Assembly: GCA_963930655.1 (NCBI GenBank)
Contig: OZ005601.1
Span: forward strand, 24,056,921-24,120,920
Length of the DNA stretch: 64,000 bases
Reading direction: 5' to 3'
Source of the DNA: Myrica gale
Lineage: Eukaryota; Streptophyta; Magnoliopsida; Fagales; Myricaceae
The position numbers and the translations under genes were made by a program. The notes below the pieces were generated by a model, which saw only the letters and a program-made list of their open reading frames with translations, was not told where the DNA came from and made no database searches. This document shows positions 41,322-56,636 of the stretch, piece by piece; position 1 is the first letter of the stretch, and every line of letters starts with the position of its first letter.

Positions 41322-44010
41322 ATAATGAAAGCCTAAAAGGAGATTATGACCCATAATGCAGTGATAACCGGGATTTAGGATACATGTACTTTTCATCGTA
41401 CCTGCCCCATATAATTGATAATATATAAGAATATCTTCAACAGATATCATTGTCATTGATTGACATCTCCTCACCGAGGCACGTCAGGCATGAGCCAAAC
41501 ACTCGAGAAGAAGGAAGATTGGGTAATCGACACGTATAGTGTGCTCCGAACCCCATAGGACGTACTTTGCATTCTTTCCTTGCATGATTGTCCACCTTGA
41601 ATGGACGGTTTATCCCAGAAAGAGCAACACAAGACGTAGAAATCCTGCTAAAAGTCGTGGCAAGAGCTTTCTAGGTACTGTGTTATAGCATGTGAGTGGA
41701 AATAGTAAATTAAGACAGAAATGACACGGAGAAAGACCAACGTCGACGTACGTACTGAATCATGAGATACTCTTTACATTGTATTCCGACAGTCGACAGA
41801 CCTGTTTCCGTGCTTGGGGGAAAGAAAACAAGAAAAGAACAGAATTGTTTCCGTGAAACACAAATGCGTATATATGTGATTGGACTGCGACAATATTTTC
41901 TCAGGTGGATAATTGAGTGTCAGTGCTTGCTTTTGGACGTGTAACACCTGGTTAGTAGGTTATAAGGCTGACAGCATAGAAACGTACGTACAAACTCTTG
42001 GTCAAATCCTCGGTGACTCAGCTCGTGATATATACCCAAACCTAAATTGGTGGAGCGCTTTCCATGATTTACTGTTTTAATGTGGACATCCTATTTCGAG
42101 ATTTTCTCTAATTTCCTACCTAAATTAGAGAATTTACACTATCAGATAATGATGTGTTTATATTTCTTGAAATTAGATGGCCATCTAATTCAAAGTCATT
42201 CTCTCTTTTTTTAAGCAAATTTAACGTATATATTAATATCCGAGAATAATTTAATCGGCATAGAACATGAAAAAGTTCAGAGGACCAACGAAAAATCTGT
42301 AAGGACTCAATCGGATCTAATGATCCAGTGAGTTGTAATTTTAAGATGAACATTTAATTTATGATATAATGTCTTTTAGTGCTAACAGTTAATGCATCTC
42401 AAGTACATTAAGCATAAAGTATGAGAGGGATCAAGTCAGCTTTTTAACAAACATCTTGAGGATTATTGTTTTTATCGATTATGTGGTCAGAAAATGATAT
42501 CCGTAAGGATTTTATCTCACTCTTTTAAGTGGAATTATTGTAAAATCAGATATTGTAAAATATGATGTTAATGTAATTTTAAGGTATGAGATATAATTTA
42601 TGTTTATTTTCAGTTATAGCTGCACAAATATTTTTCATTTAATATTTGCTCTTAGGATGGGGAGGAAAATTGGTATCTATATACTCAATTCGGCTTGTAT
42701 TTAATCGGAGGAGACATATGGGACTAAGCTGCGAGTGCAGTGACTAGACTATGGACCACATGTACTTAAGCCTTTGCCTAGCCTAAGCCTTAGTTCAATT
42801 GCAGGTAGATATGCCTGGGCGGATCAACATTTTTCGAGTCCATATACAATTCATAAAAAACGAGGCATTTTATTTTAAAAAAAAATTAAAAAATAAGCAA
42901 AATAAATTCAAAATTAAACCAGAAATTTGATTATTGCCTTTTTAGATGCAAAATTACTAATTAAACGTTTGTATTGAAGTTTTAGACCTTTCGATGGATA
43001 AAATTTCTAAACTTTTAATCTATCTTAAGACATAGTTGTTAGCAAATAATTTTTATAATCTTTAGTTTTAAAAAAATTCTTTTTGCAGATGCAATTGTAA
43101 TGCTAAGTTATTCTATATGCAATAAAATAAATTGAAAAACAACCTAGTTGTTTTATTAGATTAAGTATTTTTATTGTAGTATTAATTTTTGTTATTTCAA
43201 CTTCTTTTAAAACTTTTAATTCCCAAAATAAATCCAAACTATCCATATCAGAATGCATGTAATGTTTTAAAAAAATTCATAATCGAGACATTTTGTTTCT
43301 AAAGCCCAATAATTAAAACATCTTAATCTTTAAAGACCAAACAAAAACTAATTGATATAAATAATAAATTGAAATATAAATTCACTAGATTTATTGAAGC
43401 AGCAACAACCAACCGAATTGCTTTGTGATTATTTGAGAAGTTATTTTGCGGATATTTTTTAGCAAAAAAGTAGGAAATACTTTGAGAATGAGAAGCTGCT
43501 TTGCTTAGGAAAAAAATTGGTTGTGTTGTGAGATTGTTTTGATGTTTAGCAAAAAGAACAATCCATTACTAATAATCTAATTAGACATTGATGAACTAGT
43601 TTAATTAGCCACTGTACCGTTAGAAAAATGACCTTAGATTTTAATTTTTGGATGTCCAGTTTTTTTATTTTCACACTCAATTTTGTAAACTAATTTTTAG
43701 ATGTTCCTGTTTGTAGGCTTTTATTAAGTTTTATTTTTAAAAAATTAGATTTTTTTAATTTTAATTCATAATTAGGGGACCTTAAACTATTGCCTATCAC
43801 ATGACTACCCCTTTGAACCACCGCTGGCTGTAAAATATTGAACATGGTCCTCCAAGTTATAGCAATGTACTCCTTATTCATCATCCAAATTGTGAAAGAT
43901 CCAAGGTTTCATACTTGAAAATTATCAACCTAGGATTTAATGTACCAAATTTTCGAAAAAGTGTCTTAAAACCTAAACGACGCATGCAAAATATATTGTC
44001 CTCTTGTTTC
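41322..44010. other. AT-rich intergenic region
   Basis: No gene, RNA or clear transposon recognised over 2.7 kb. Confidence 0.45.
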
Positions 44011-44100
44011 ATATATATATATATATATATATATAAAAGACAGAAAAAGAGAGAAAAATGATTTTTTTTATATATATATAAGACAGAAAAAGAGAGAAAA
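44011..44100. repeat. (TA)n tract and duplicated purine block
   Basis: (AT)12 at 44011-44034 is followed by AGACAGAAAAAGAGAGAAAAA, which occurs twice (about 44038 and 44081) separated by a second TA tract. Confidence 0.85.
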
Positions 44101-44149
44101 ATTATCAGAACGTGAATTAGAATATTCTTTTGACAATAATGTGTCGAAT

Positions 44150-44640
44150 TTGGTATTGTATAGTCCATGCACACGTGTGACCAGTTAAAGAGCTTGGTAA
44201 ATGGTTTGAAGCTGCTATGGGTGGGTCAATCTTCGATCGGGTCTTCTCGTATACCAACTCTTGATATGGACCTCGAGGATCGTGACAAGTTTTGAATCCA
44301 GCTAGCTCCGATGGCGACAGTATCTCTCCAAATTGTCCAGAAAATGACCGCAACAATCTCCAAACGAGGAACGCCAAACCCCATATAAGCAGTGGAAGCC
44401 TAACAGGGTCCGCCTGAGCCCAGATTGGTGGTGGGTTTGCACTTTGCAGTATCGGTAGAGTTCCACGTCTGCCCTAGTTCTTTCCTAAACGCCGACACAG
44501 ATGGGGCCCATAAGAATCAGAGGGCCCATTCGAGCCGTGGTCATGTTGGAGATATTGATCAGAATCTCCAGCGGAGTGAGCTGGATGACACTACGGCGTG
44601 CTTGCACCCGAGCTGAGGTCCTCCCCACCAAGAAGAATAT
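44150..44640. other. Less AT-rich segment with open frames, unassigned
   Basis: Base composition is more balanced than the surroundings, and open frames exist on both strands (minus 44117-44377, plus 44425-44616). No domain or splice structure could be recognised. It could be an old gene or transposon fragment. Confidence 0.25.

Positions 44641-44681
<41 letters not shown>
44641..44681. repeat. (AC)n(AT)n microsatellite
   Basis: ACACACACAT followed by about 15 AT units. Confidence 0.9.
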
Positions 44682-44682
<1 letters not shown>

Positions 44683-45652
44683 GGTCCATCAAAGTGCAAG
44701 TAAATTATAAATGAAAGATTTTCTTTTCCTAATAAGTTTTTGCCCAGTAAATCAAAAGAATGAAATATATATAATTAACGATGCAGCTCACCAACCATAA
44801 ATCCCTTTTGGACTCGCAAATTAAGTGGCTTAGATATATAATTGAGATATATCACAATCCAATATCCATGCGATCTACTAGAAAATGTCTGTTCATGGGA
44901 CTATATATTAACCTTTTGCCTTTGCCTTTTGCAAGAGAATTGAAGACTACCATGAAAGAGTTAATGGATGCAGCCTCGATTTCATGTCCAACTCAAAAAT
45001 CTAAAAGATATATACATTATATATGCTGATCAATTTTAATTCCAATGTGCAGTACCCTTTATGATTTAAAATATCTAGCTAGAGACTCTATTTATTAAAT
45101 AGAATTAATGCCCATAATAATAGAACTACAAACAGTTTGATTCCAGAGTAAATCCTATTTTATCCACTGACTCATTTTTTTTTTGGTCTTTTGATTGGAC
45201 GGCCAATTCTCATCTTTTTAAGCTTTGGTGTTTGATCCATTAATGGTTGGATTGGCCGATCTTCTAGATCGGGATGGTTACTTCGCCAAACCATGATTAA
45301 TTGAGGATTAAGCTTGTGGTTAGCTAGAGACTTTAAAGAGTTAAGTAATTACTAATAACCCACTCACGTGGTTTTCCAACTGTTCTTGTCAACACTTTTC
45401 AGAGCATTTTCATATAAGAAACTATCAAATATTCTGGGTTGTTCTTTGTTTTGTGCAATGCAGTTGTATATACTTTTTCTAATCCGGAGTCCATTGTACA
45501 TTCTAGAATGAATTTGCTTTAACCCAAAAGAAAGGAAAATTTACTTTAACCCAATGCACTCACATTGGTGGGAGCAAATATAGTTTAAAGATAAGCAACT
45601 TTAATGTTGTCGGTAAAAAGTTTCATTAATGAAGTATGATATTTCTTAAAAT

Positions 45653-46038
45653 AAGGGTAAATAAATTTTGCACACTAACTCCTGTGATCTTGATATTTTA
45701 CATCTTTATCTATTATTTTTGTCGCATTGCATCCACCAATTATTAATTTTAGTCACTTTGAACTCTCCGTTAAAATTTTCCGTCAGTTTAGATGAAAATT
45801 TAATTCTTGTTCTCTAAAATTATGATTATACCCTCATAAAATGAAAACTACCAACAAAAACATTACTTGACAAAATTGTCATTTGAAACGTTAAAAAATC
45901 ATTTTTTCGAAGATTTTAAGGGAGGGTGCGAAGTGTTTGAAATCAATAGTTGATGGGTCAATGCAACAAAAATAATAGATTGATGTGTAAAGTGTCAATA
46001 TCTCTATAATTGGAGGGTACAAAATGTATCTATCCTTT
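45653..46038. repeat. Family B fold-back repeat (MITE-like)
   Basis: The left arm AAGGGTAAATAAATTTTGCA and the right arm, reverse complemented AAAGGATAGATACATTTTGT, are inverted copies. Inner blocks also mirror each other (TTATTTTTGTCGCATTGCA versus TGCAACAAAAATAATAGA). Non-coding. Confidence 0.7.
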
Positions 46039-46039
46039 A

Positions 46040-47264
46040 TAATAACTTTATCTGCAATATTTTCAAGTAAATGTCTACGGGCATCAATAAGATGGTCTTA
46101 GTAGACAAATTATACGTTGTTACTGCATAGTGCATATTGCGATGTAGGATTCATGTAAAAAGACTAACCATTGGAGAAGACTTATCGCAGTCAGTTTTTA
46201 ATCAATTGAGGGAGGCAATTTCCTTGAGTACTAGTCTTGCATGCAGCTGTCACCACCACATGTAAAGATTAGTAAAAGACTTGCAACATTAGTAATTTGG
46301 TGGTAGTTAGGACTTGGCGCGAATTCGACTCGTCTTAATTATATTGAGTGATAATTAATTTAACTAAAATATAATTTGGAGGGCAAAATTTTAAAAATTA
46401 CACAAGAATTTTAACAATACAAGGTATTAACTTTTAACAAATTAATTTTTAAGGTACAATTTTAATTTATGTGGTTTATTTTTTAGACATTCACGAAAAA
46501 TTATTCAACTAACAAAAAGGGGTCTCGGTTCAGTTAATTTTTGGAGGACGAAAGAAAGGATCTTGTAAAATGGATGACAGCTGTTTAAAACTGTACACAG
46601 GGATTAATTTTAAAAAAATCATTACCACAGGAATGATTAAGCCTTTTAAAAACCTTCGAGAGGGTCCCTTCGAAGAAATTAAAATATGGTTTAATTTTTT
46701 TTTCCTTGTTGTGGCTTTAGCTTACCGTCTCACAATAGGCAATATTCCTTGACAATATAGGGAATTAAACTTATGGTGGAGATCTAAGATTCCACATCGA
46801 TCAATTTGGACATCAAAATTTTCTAATTAGTTGCAAATTAATGAAAATTTTGTTCGGAAATTTATATAGTGTTTTTATTTCAGATTTAAAAAAGAGAGAG
46901 TTGAAATTAGTCGAACACTGATCGATCCTCTGTGTTAACTGCCCGGCTGATCAAGCAATCCCACGCATGCAGACGCAGTAGCTAGAGCTATATATATTGA
47001 TCTGATGATCTGTACGTACGTCTCTTCTTGGTTGTCCCTTATGACTAAATCTAGAAAACAATCTTGTGATGTAACATTTATTAAAACGTGAAAACGATAT
47101 GAGCTGAAGATAACTTCATTTCTTGGTTGTCTTCCTTGCGGCCATCTCTAACCTGCAGTGATCGATGAAGATTTTCAAAGTCCATAGAAATTTCTAGACG
47201 TATCTTTTTGATTACCCTGTCCCAACTACAAAATAAAGGTAGGTTTCCGTATCGTTTTAACTCC
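46040..47264. other. Intergenic, nothing recognised
   Basis: AT-rich sequence without a supported gene or repeat. Confidence 0.4.
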
Positions 47265-47515
47265 TCCTAGAAATTAAGACTATATTTGGTTGATTTTTCA
47301 AAACAGTTTTTATTTTTTGAAAGTAGCGTAGATTTTTTTGGGATTAGTAAAAAGTGTGTTCAAAGTTATTGAAATTTGTAAAAAATTATTAGGATTGTTG
47401 AAAAAGTATTGAAATTGATGAAAAAATTATTGGAATTGTTAAAAAGGTATTGAAATTGATAAAAAAAGTAAGTGAGAAATTTTTGAAAACTTTTTGAGAT
47501 ATGATATAAACATAG
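47265..47515. repeat. Probable family A MITE
   Basis: Bounded by CTATATTTGGTTGATTTTTC and ATATGATATAAACATAG. The interior is built of repeated (G)AAATTGATAAAAA/AATTATTGGAATTGTT blocks with a period of about 30 bp. It resembles the other GTTTGGTTT-ended units. Confidence 0.45.
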
Positions 47516-48155
47516 CTGAATATCTCTATTTTTTGAGCCCAGATTGTCCACCTGATTTGATATGCAAATTACAGCTAGCAAACAGTTTTTTCTGGATTTC
47601 CTTAATTTCTCACTCCACGTGCGCACGGACTTTCGATCTTCGTTTTCTCGTGTAAATAAGAGCAACCCATAAACAGGTTAAGCATGTCGAAATTGAGAAC
47701 AAAGAAATGTCACTTTTCGCTTAGGAAATATTGGCCAGATGTTATTGGGAGACTTCAGGCTATCAATTTTGTTATATTGAATTTTAAAACTATCAAAATT
47801 TATTAATATGTGTTCACCTTGTTATATGATCCAATTAGTTGTCGATATTATGTCATGTAACCTATTTTCTACATATTTCAATAGTAGGATCTCACTAGAG
47901 ATCGGATATTGATGTATTTTATTAGTTTTAGAGCTAAATATGATGAAATATATAATTTATAATGATAAATGATAGTTTGGTGATAGTTCAGAGACTTCAG
48001 ATGGAGATTCTCCGATAGATAATATATATGTGATCAGTCATGTCATATATGTCTTTTCTGATCATAATTTTTTGTAGCCCAGTATCGAGCCTCTTTTCTA
48101 GCCATGATTGCATTTCCTTGTTTCCAAAGGTTCTCCAGCACTAACATATAAAAAG

Positions 48156-48425
48156 AAGGGGTAACTAGTATTTGTACACTCTAATTTTGGGATATCTATT
48201 AATTTTTGTCACATTATGCTTGTCAATTATGATTTTATCCTCCTAAAGTGGTCATGGCCAACACAAAAATTTGGGGATAAAATTATCTTTTCACACTTCA
48301 AAATAACATTTTTTTCTCTAAATTAACCAAAAATTTTAAAGAGGGTGCAATGTGTTTAAAATCAATAGTCCTTCATTTTAATGTGATAAAAATAATAAAT
48401 TGAAGTGTAAAATGTATTTAACCTT
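48156..48425. repeat. Family B fold-back repeat (MITE-like), CYP707A upstream region
   Basis: The left arm AAGGGGTAACTAGTATTTGT pairs with the right arm, reverse complemented AAGGTTAAATACATTTTACA. The inner sequence TTAATTTTTGTCACATTATG mirrors AATGTGATAAAAATAATAAA. Same family as 45653-46038. It lies about 640 bp upstream of the CYP707A start. Confidence 0.7.
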
Positions 48426-48929
48426 AAAAAAAAACTAATTTGTGTTATCGCGTGTGACCGAGGAGCTGAATATATGAATCTAGTTGTTCTCGCTTACGGA
48501 AACAGAAAGGAAAGTCAATGTGGGATTTCCCGACCAGATCAGCAATTGATTTCAAGTAATGGCCTTCTGTAACGTGAATATTTGAATCGAAAAAATAGCC
48601 TTTTTCGATAAGATCCGAGTCTTCCGGTGAGTTTACTGGATATACATGTCTTGCATGCATCGGAAATGGATAACAGTTTGTCTCTTCAAAAGCCAATTGA
48701 CGCGTAGGTCACATGTTAGTAAAGAAATTTTTAAGGAAATCTGAGTGGGTTTGAGGACGGATTACAAGTATATATATATATAAGACGTACGTGGATGAGA
48801 TTAAAGGTGAAGCATCTCCGAGAATTTTTTAGAACAAAATTTTTAAACCTTACTTTCAAATTGGAAAAATTGCTTTCTAGGAATTCGAATATTGACATTT
48901 ATCTCTCGTCTTTATCTGCACTTCCCTTC

Positions 48930-48937
48930 TATATAAA
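48930..48937 (+). promoter_or_regulatory. TATA box of the CYP707A gene
   Basis: TATATAAA preceded by a pyrimidine-rich stretch, 128 bp before the start codon. Transcription would be expected to start about 30 bp downstream, near 48965. Confidence 0.7.
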
Positions 48938-49064
48938 CCTCCTCATTTCTCCCTCTGAGTAACTCAAAAGTTTACAAGATATCATATTATGCACTTCGTA
49001 ACAAAGAAAGAGACAAGCCAAGTCATCTGGCTCATATAGCTAGAAGCGGCGAGGGGAGGGAGAG

Positions 49065-51842
<2,778 letters not shown>

Positions 51843-53272
51843 AAAGCAGAAGAATCTATTGGAGTTATTTTAACCAGGATGCCATCCCCTTCTCCAAATT
51901 GTAATTCATGTTGCGTATTCCCCCCCACCCCCTCCATTTTTACTCTCTGTAGCCCATCCCCGAACTCATGTGGGGATGTTCATGTAGATGCTTCCTTTTC
52001 CCTGAATCTTTATCTTGTACTACTTTTGATGAAGAAAAATTTCTTCTTTCACCGTGATCTCTTTCTCTTCCTCAATGTTCTTTTAGAGCAATATGCATGC
52101 TTTCTCTACTTCCTAGACTGATTATAATCATATATAAGGAGTTTTGATTATAGATTAGGGAAGAAAATTTTTTAAATAAGGCCCAAACTTGCCCGTAAGA
52201 AAGAAAGGAAAAAGAGTCGAGGAAAACAGAATTGCACCCACCACACACAATAGAAGCAATTGACGTGTTTTAAAGCAAATCACTAGTGCCTCTTCCGCCA
52301 ATGGGACCCAAACTTGCCCTTAAGCTATGAGTAAGAGGCCACAAAAAAGCCACGTGTTCGCACATCGATTAGTCCAATGGAAAAGGGTTAATAGATCCGG
52401 CTGGCTGGGAGACAGCCTCTAGGATGTGGCTACTGGAGCAGCTTGATAGCCCTTCAAAGCTGCTTTACTTTCTCTCCACTGTTCTTGCTTGTGATATTTT
52501 GTTGCTTCGAGGACCCACTGTGCCTCGATGGAGGAGGATCTCGTCGCTGTGGTCCGGCACCCACCTTGGGCTTCCTTCCCATTTTGCTTTTCGTGAGCCG
52601 TGTTCCACTCAAATCATGAAGTACTCAAATTTCTGGTGTTTTCTAGGGGATGAAGTTCTCGGGGGACGCCAAAGCATTGAAAGATATCGATAGAGAAGCT
52701 TTAATACAAAAGAAACCACTCAACTGGTAAGTTATGGATTACAGCACAGTGACCATTGTTAATTAATTACAAGAGAAAAAGCTTCCGTACTTTTTGTAAG
52801 AAAAGACCCAAAGTAAAGAAAGGCCAAAAGGAGCACAACTCCCTGTATGATCTTTCTTGTAGGATTTTAGTTTGATGCCCTTCCAACATCTCACGCGTCT
52901 CTTGATGCCCAAAGTAATTAGCTGTGTACCACCAATTGTAATGGATGCCTGTAAATCACTCTGTCTCTGAGATCTAATCATAAACCAGTTTGCCTATGTG
53001 GTGTCTGAACTCCCCTTGACCCCCACAGTGGGAAAGAAGATTTCCAACTTCACAGTCGAATTATCATGATTGGTTTCTGACTTCGTTGACTATCTTGATT
53101 CTCATCCATTAAACAACCTTAACAATGATCAAAAACCTAAGAGCAATCACATGGCTACTTGATGTATATTTTGGATTAGATTACAACCATCTTCCAACAG
53201 CTTTCCTATCATTCGACAAGTTGACCATGTACGGTTTGGTGATGCAGAGGCAAACACAACGAAGAAGAGACT
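51843..53272. other. 3' flank of CYP707A and intergenic region
   Basis: Probable 3' untranslated region to about 52130. Open frames such as 52424-52693 have no recognisable domain. Nothing else supported. Confidence 0.4.
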
Positions 53273-53597
53273 GTTGGAAATGCTTTGTATATTCAGATTA
53301 ATTGAGTCGTAAGGGATTGTACACAGTATATAAAGAATAAAGAATGGCTAACAAACTGAGAAAAACCAAAAGAGGCCCCTTAGCAATATTCAGGGGACCA
53401 CTCTACGTAAAACTACGAAACAGAAGGAATCTTTGGAATAACATAATGAGACGCAGTGGTATGAACTACGAGTTGAGTAGCTGGAGGGCAAGGCTGACTA
53501 GGCTGATTGTGCTTGGAAGACTGCTGACTGTGCTGTAGCACCTCAGCATCATCTTCTTACTGCGATACGCCCCCACAAGCTGGAGAATAGAAATTTT

Positions 53598-54395
53598 CTA
53601 TTCCCAGCTCGGATAAATGAGAGAAGAGAAGAGAAGATGGAGAGCCTTTGTGAAGAGATCGGCTAACTGAGCAGTGGTGTGAACATGGGCAGTGCGAAGC
53701 AAACCGACCTGAATCTGATCACAGAGCAAGTGACAATCAATTTCTATGTGGTTCGTGTGCTCATGGAAGACGGAATTGGCGGCAATATGCAGAACCAATT
53801 GGTTGTCACAATGTAGAGTAGCCGGTTGAGGATGCGAAATGTGAAGATCAGCAAGAACAGAACGGATCCAGAGCAGCTTAGAACTCGTGCTAGCCATAGC
53901 ACGATACTCTGCTTCGGAGGAAGATCTGGAGACTATACTTTGTTTTGGAACGCCAAAAAATTAAGGAACTGCCAAGGAAGATGCAATATCCGGTGACAGA
54001 GCAGGGAGTCCGGGCAGCCAGTCCAATCGCTATCACAGTTAGCACGAAGGAGAAGGGAAGAATATGAAGACAAAAAAATACCCTAACTAGGTGCCTACTT
54101 CAAGTAACGTAAAATCTGGTGGGCTGCATGGAGGTGAACATCAGACGGTCAGTGCATGAATTGGCTAAGCCTCTGGATGGCAAAACAGATATCCGGTCTA
54201 GTTATAGTGAGGTATAGTAGCCTACCAATGAGATGCCGGTAAGAAGCACCATCGGGAAGAGGAAGGCCAAAGTCTTTACTCAAAGTCAAGTTTTGCTCTA
54301 TAGGCAGTTTGACAGCATGAGAACCAAGAGAGCTAGAATCGGCTAAGATATCAAGAGTGTATTTTCTTTGACATATCTGCATCACCAAACCTTAC
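53598..54395 (-). pseudogene. Copia RT (C-terminal) and RNase H
   Basis: From the right, the minus strand reads VMQICQRKYTLDILAD, then PLPDGASYRHLIGRLLYLTI and TRPDICFAIQRLSQFMH. After broken sequence it continues into MASTSSKLLWIRSVLADLHI, the CDNQ motif, HEHTNHIEIDCHLLCDQIQ and AQLADLFTKAL. These are the copia RT end and RNase H in the right order. Frames change between them (about 53900-54130), so it is inactive. It ends exactly where the plus-strand primer site begins. Confidence 0.88.
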
Positions 54396-54817
54396 ATGGT
54401 ATTAGAGCATTCATGGCAAATGTAGAAGATGAACCTGTTGTTATTAGCTTAAAAACCAAGAACCCCTACACCAATATGACAGATCCAAACAATCTGTTTC
54501 ATATTGAATCTTCTGATAGCCCAGGAACCATTTTAGTCACAGAACAACTCATAATCGAGAACTATCCCACCTAGTCACGCTTTATGCTTTGAGCACTAAG
54601 GGCCAAAAATAAAGTGGGTTTTGTCACAGACACTCTTGCAAACCAGCTGAGGATGAGACTCTCTTTGATAGTTGGCAGAGGTGCAACGACATGGTCCTCT
54701 TATGGTTTCAAAATTCCATCTCTCTGCCTCTACGTTCCAGTGTCGCCTTCGTTGATGAGGCCATGGACATTTGGTGTGAACTTCGTGAACGGTTTGCACA
54801 ACAGAATGGCCCCATAA
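54396..54817 (+). pseudogene. Copia primer binding site and gag start, inverted relative to pol
   Basis: TGGTATTAGAGC (54397-54408) matches the usual initiator-Met tRNA site TGGTATCAGAGC with one change. ATGGCAAATG follows and opens a gag with DPNNLFHIESSDSPGTILV and TEQLI...ENYPT. After a stop come AKNKVGF-like and CELRERFAQQNGP blocks characteristic of copia gag. It is broken by stops and shifts and ends near 54817. Confidence 0.8.
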
Positions 54818-54932
54818 TGTATGAGCTACTAGTTAAGTAGCTGGAGGGCAAGGCTAACTAGGCTGACGGTGGTTGGAAGACTGCTGATTGTGCTGTAACA
54901 CCTCAGCATCATCTTCATGCTGCGATAGAGCA

Positions 54933-55210
54933 TGACCCTTGAGTCTCGAGATACAATTCTCCAATTTGGATGTCCTTTAGTGTCAATGGAGAACTCTGCT
55001 AAATCAAATCATCTTCATAGTAATTGCATGCAAGATATGAGCTCTGAGTCTCTGACAACTACTATTATAGTATTCTTCGTCTTGATCTATAGCAAAAGCC
55101 TTTATATATATCTTAAGCATATCAATGGTTTCACTCAACTTACAGTAAGAATAGTCTAATCAACTAGCTCTATTTTGTCAAGAGATGGACAACACCCATG
55201 ACTTCGCTTT
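54933..55210. other. Spacer between retroelement remains
   Basis: No feature recognised. Confidence 0.35.
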
Positions 55211-56441
55211 TGTAAGTCCTAGGATTAAGACAACCCAAGAGGAGGGTGAATTGAGTTTCTAAAATTTTTCACTTTTAACCCTCAAAGTCGTGTTTGCAAA
55301 TTAAATACTAATTTAGCACAAGTATATATATGCAACAAGTATAAATAAGTGTTAAATATAAAGAGAAAGGTTTAAAGAAGCAAATACGTGATTTTTAGGT
55401 GGTTCGGCAAACTCGTCTATATCCGCTCCTCAAGCTCCTTCACCAAGCCTCAAGGTTTTCCACTATCTTCAAATAGCATACAATCTAGCTTCCGAGTGCT
55501 AGAGAACCGTACAAGTGTTTTCTTAGGCTTAACACTCAAACTCACCCAAATGGTTTTTCGGGCTCACCACTCATAACCTAACCAAGCTTTGAGATATACC
55601 CTCTCTAAGCTTATTCTTTAGCGAACAACCTCATTAAAGGAAACACCTCTCTTGATAAGGTAAATTGAAGAACAAAAACTCTTTTGATAGAGTAGATATG
55701 AAAATGGAAGGATCTATCTCTTGATTCACACAAATAGAAGGATATGAAAGTGTGTTTTGTGTGAATGATATAAGAAATATAGAATATAAAGGTTTTAAAT
55801 ATTTCTCAAGTAGTAGAAATGATATGTGGTTGTTGTGTTCGTATTTTGGACGTTATGAAAGTGTATTTATATGTCACATATGAAAATTAGTTGTTTATAG
55901 ACGTTGGAAGTCGTATGTTAAAACGAGTCGGTCGACCTCTTCAAGTTACCGTTACCCGACGGTCAATCGTCAGAAGCTCAACGAATCTATGCACTGGTTG
56001 ACCGCTTCACCAGCCGATCGACCTCTTCAACTTAAGCACATAATCCGGTTCATTTAAAGCTATGTTTTGACAACGTTTAAACATCCAATTTTAAGGACTA
56101 ACTTCCCATAAGTATATAAAAAGGTTTGGTAGTTTGTTTGGAGTGTTTTGAAACTATTAAAAACATTTTAATCTTTCAAACAAGAGGTAAAACAATTCAT
56201 GCACGTTTTGAAAAATATGCAAGTGTGATTCAAATCCTTGTCAAAAGTGAGTAAAGAGTTACAAGGTTTATACCCTAAGGTCTTGAAATTTCACTTTTGA
56301 GTTCCTTGCATCTTCTTGATCTTCTTTCCTCAAGTTTTTGGCTCTTTCATCAAAACGTGTTTGTCTTTGAAGATGTTCGTTTTATAAACTTGATCTATTT
56401 ATTGAAATAATCAAAATCTTGATTATGTACAAAAGCCAACA
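55211..56441 (+). mobile_element. Probable solo LTR (about 1.23 kb)
   Basis: Begins TGTAAGTCCTAGGATTAAGA and ends ACAAAAGCCAACA, so TG...CA ends. It contains AGAGGAGGGTGAATTGAG and GTGATTTTTAGGTGGTTCGGC, phrases I know from repetitive plant LTRs. Flanks are GCTTT (55206-55210) and GCTCT (56442-56446), 4 of 5 identical. No internal coding region adjoins either side. Confidence 0.6.
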
Positions 56442-56636
56442 GCTCTCTTGTTAGAGCTCTCTCCCTTTTTCCTATTCGTCTTCTCACTGCACTTTCCTCC
56501 CCTCCTCACCTTCCACACTCATCTACCCTCACCCATTATCAGTATCCCCTTGAACCTATATTTTTACTCTTCCCTGTCTGCTTTTGTCTCCCACAATCTT
56601 CACCCACTTCCCTCTTTTCTCTTCTTGCTATATATA

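Larger units (their letters stand above)
53273..54932. mobile_element. Rearranged copia retrotransposon: pol on minus strand, gag on plus strand
   Basis: A possible LTR starts TGTTGGAAATGC at 53273 and ends near 53566. Next comes CGCCCCCACAAGC, a polypurine tract when read on the minus strand, then minus-strand RNase H and RT (53590-54395). At 54397 lies TGGTATTAGAGC, a primer-binding-site sequence, followed at once by plus-strand gag. A stretch of about 110 bp at 54820-54932 repeats 53457-53571 in the same orientation, probably LTR. So gag and pol are inverted relative to each other and most of the element (integrase, much of RT) is missing. Confidence 0.75.

Noticed and set aside
44117-44616. 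Possible gene on either strand
   Set aside because: No motif, splice structure or family resemblance that I can defend.
48445-48696. 83-codon minus-strand ORF upstream of CYP707A
   Set aside because: No recognised domain; it lies in the presumed promoter region and could not be supported as a gene.
52424-52693. 89-codon ORF downstream of CYP707A
   Set aside because: No recognisable domain or promoter; of a length expected by chance.
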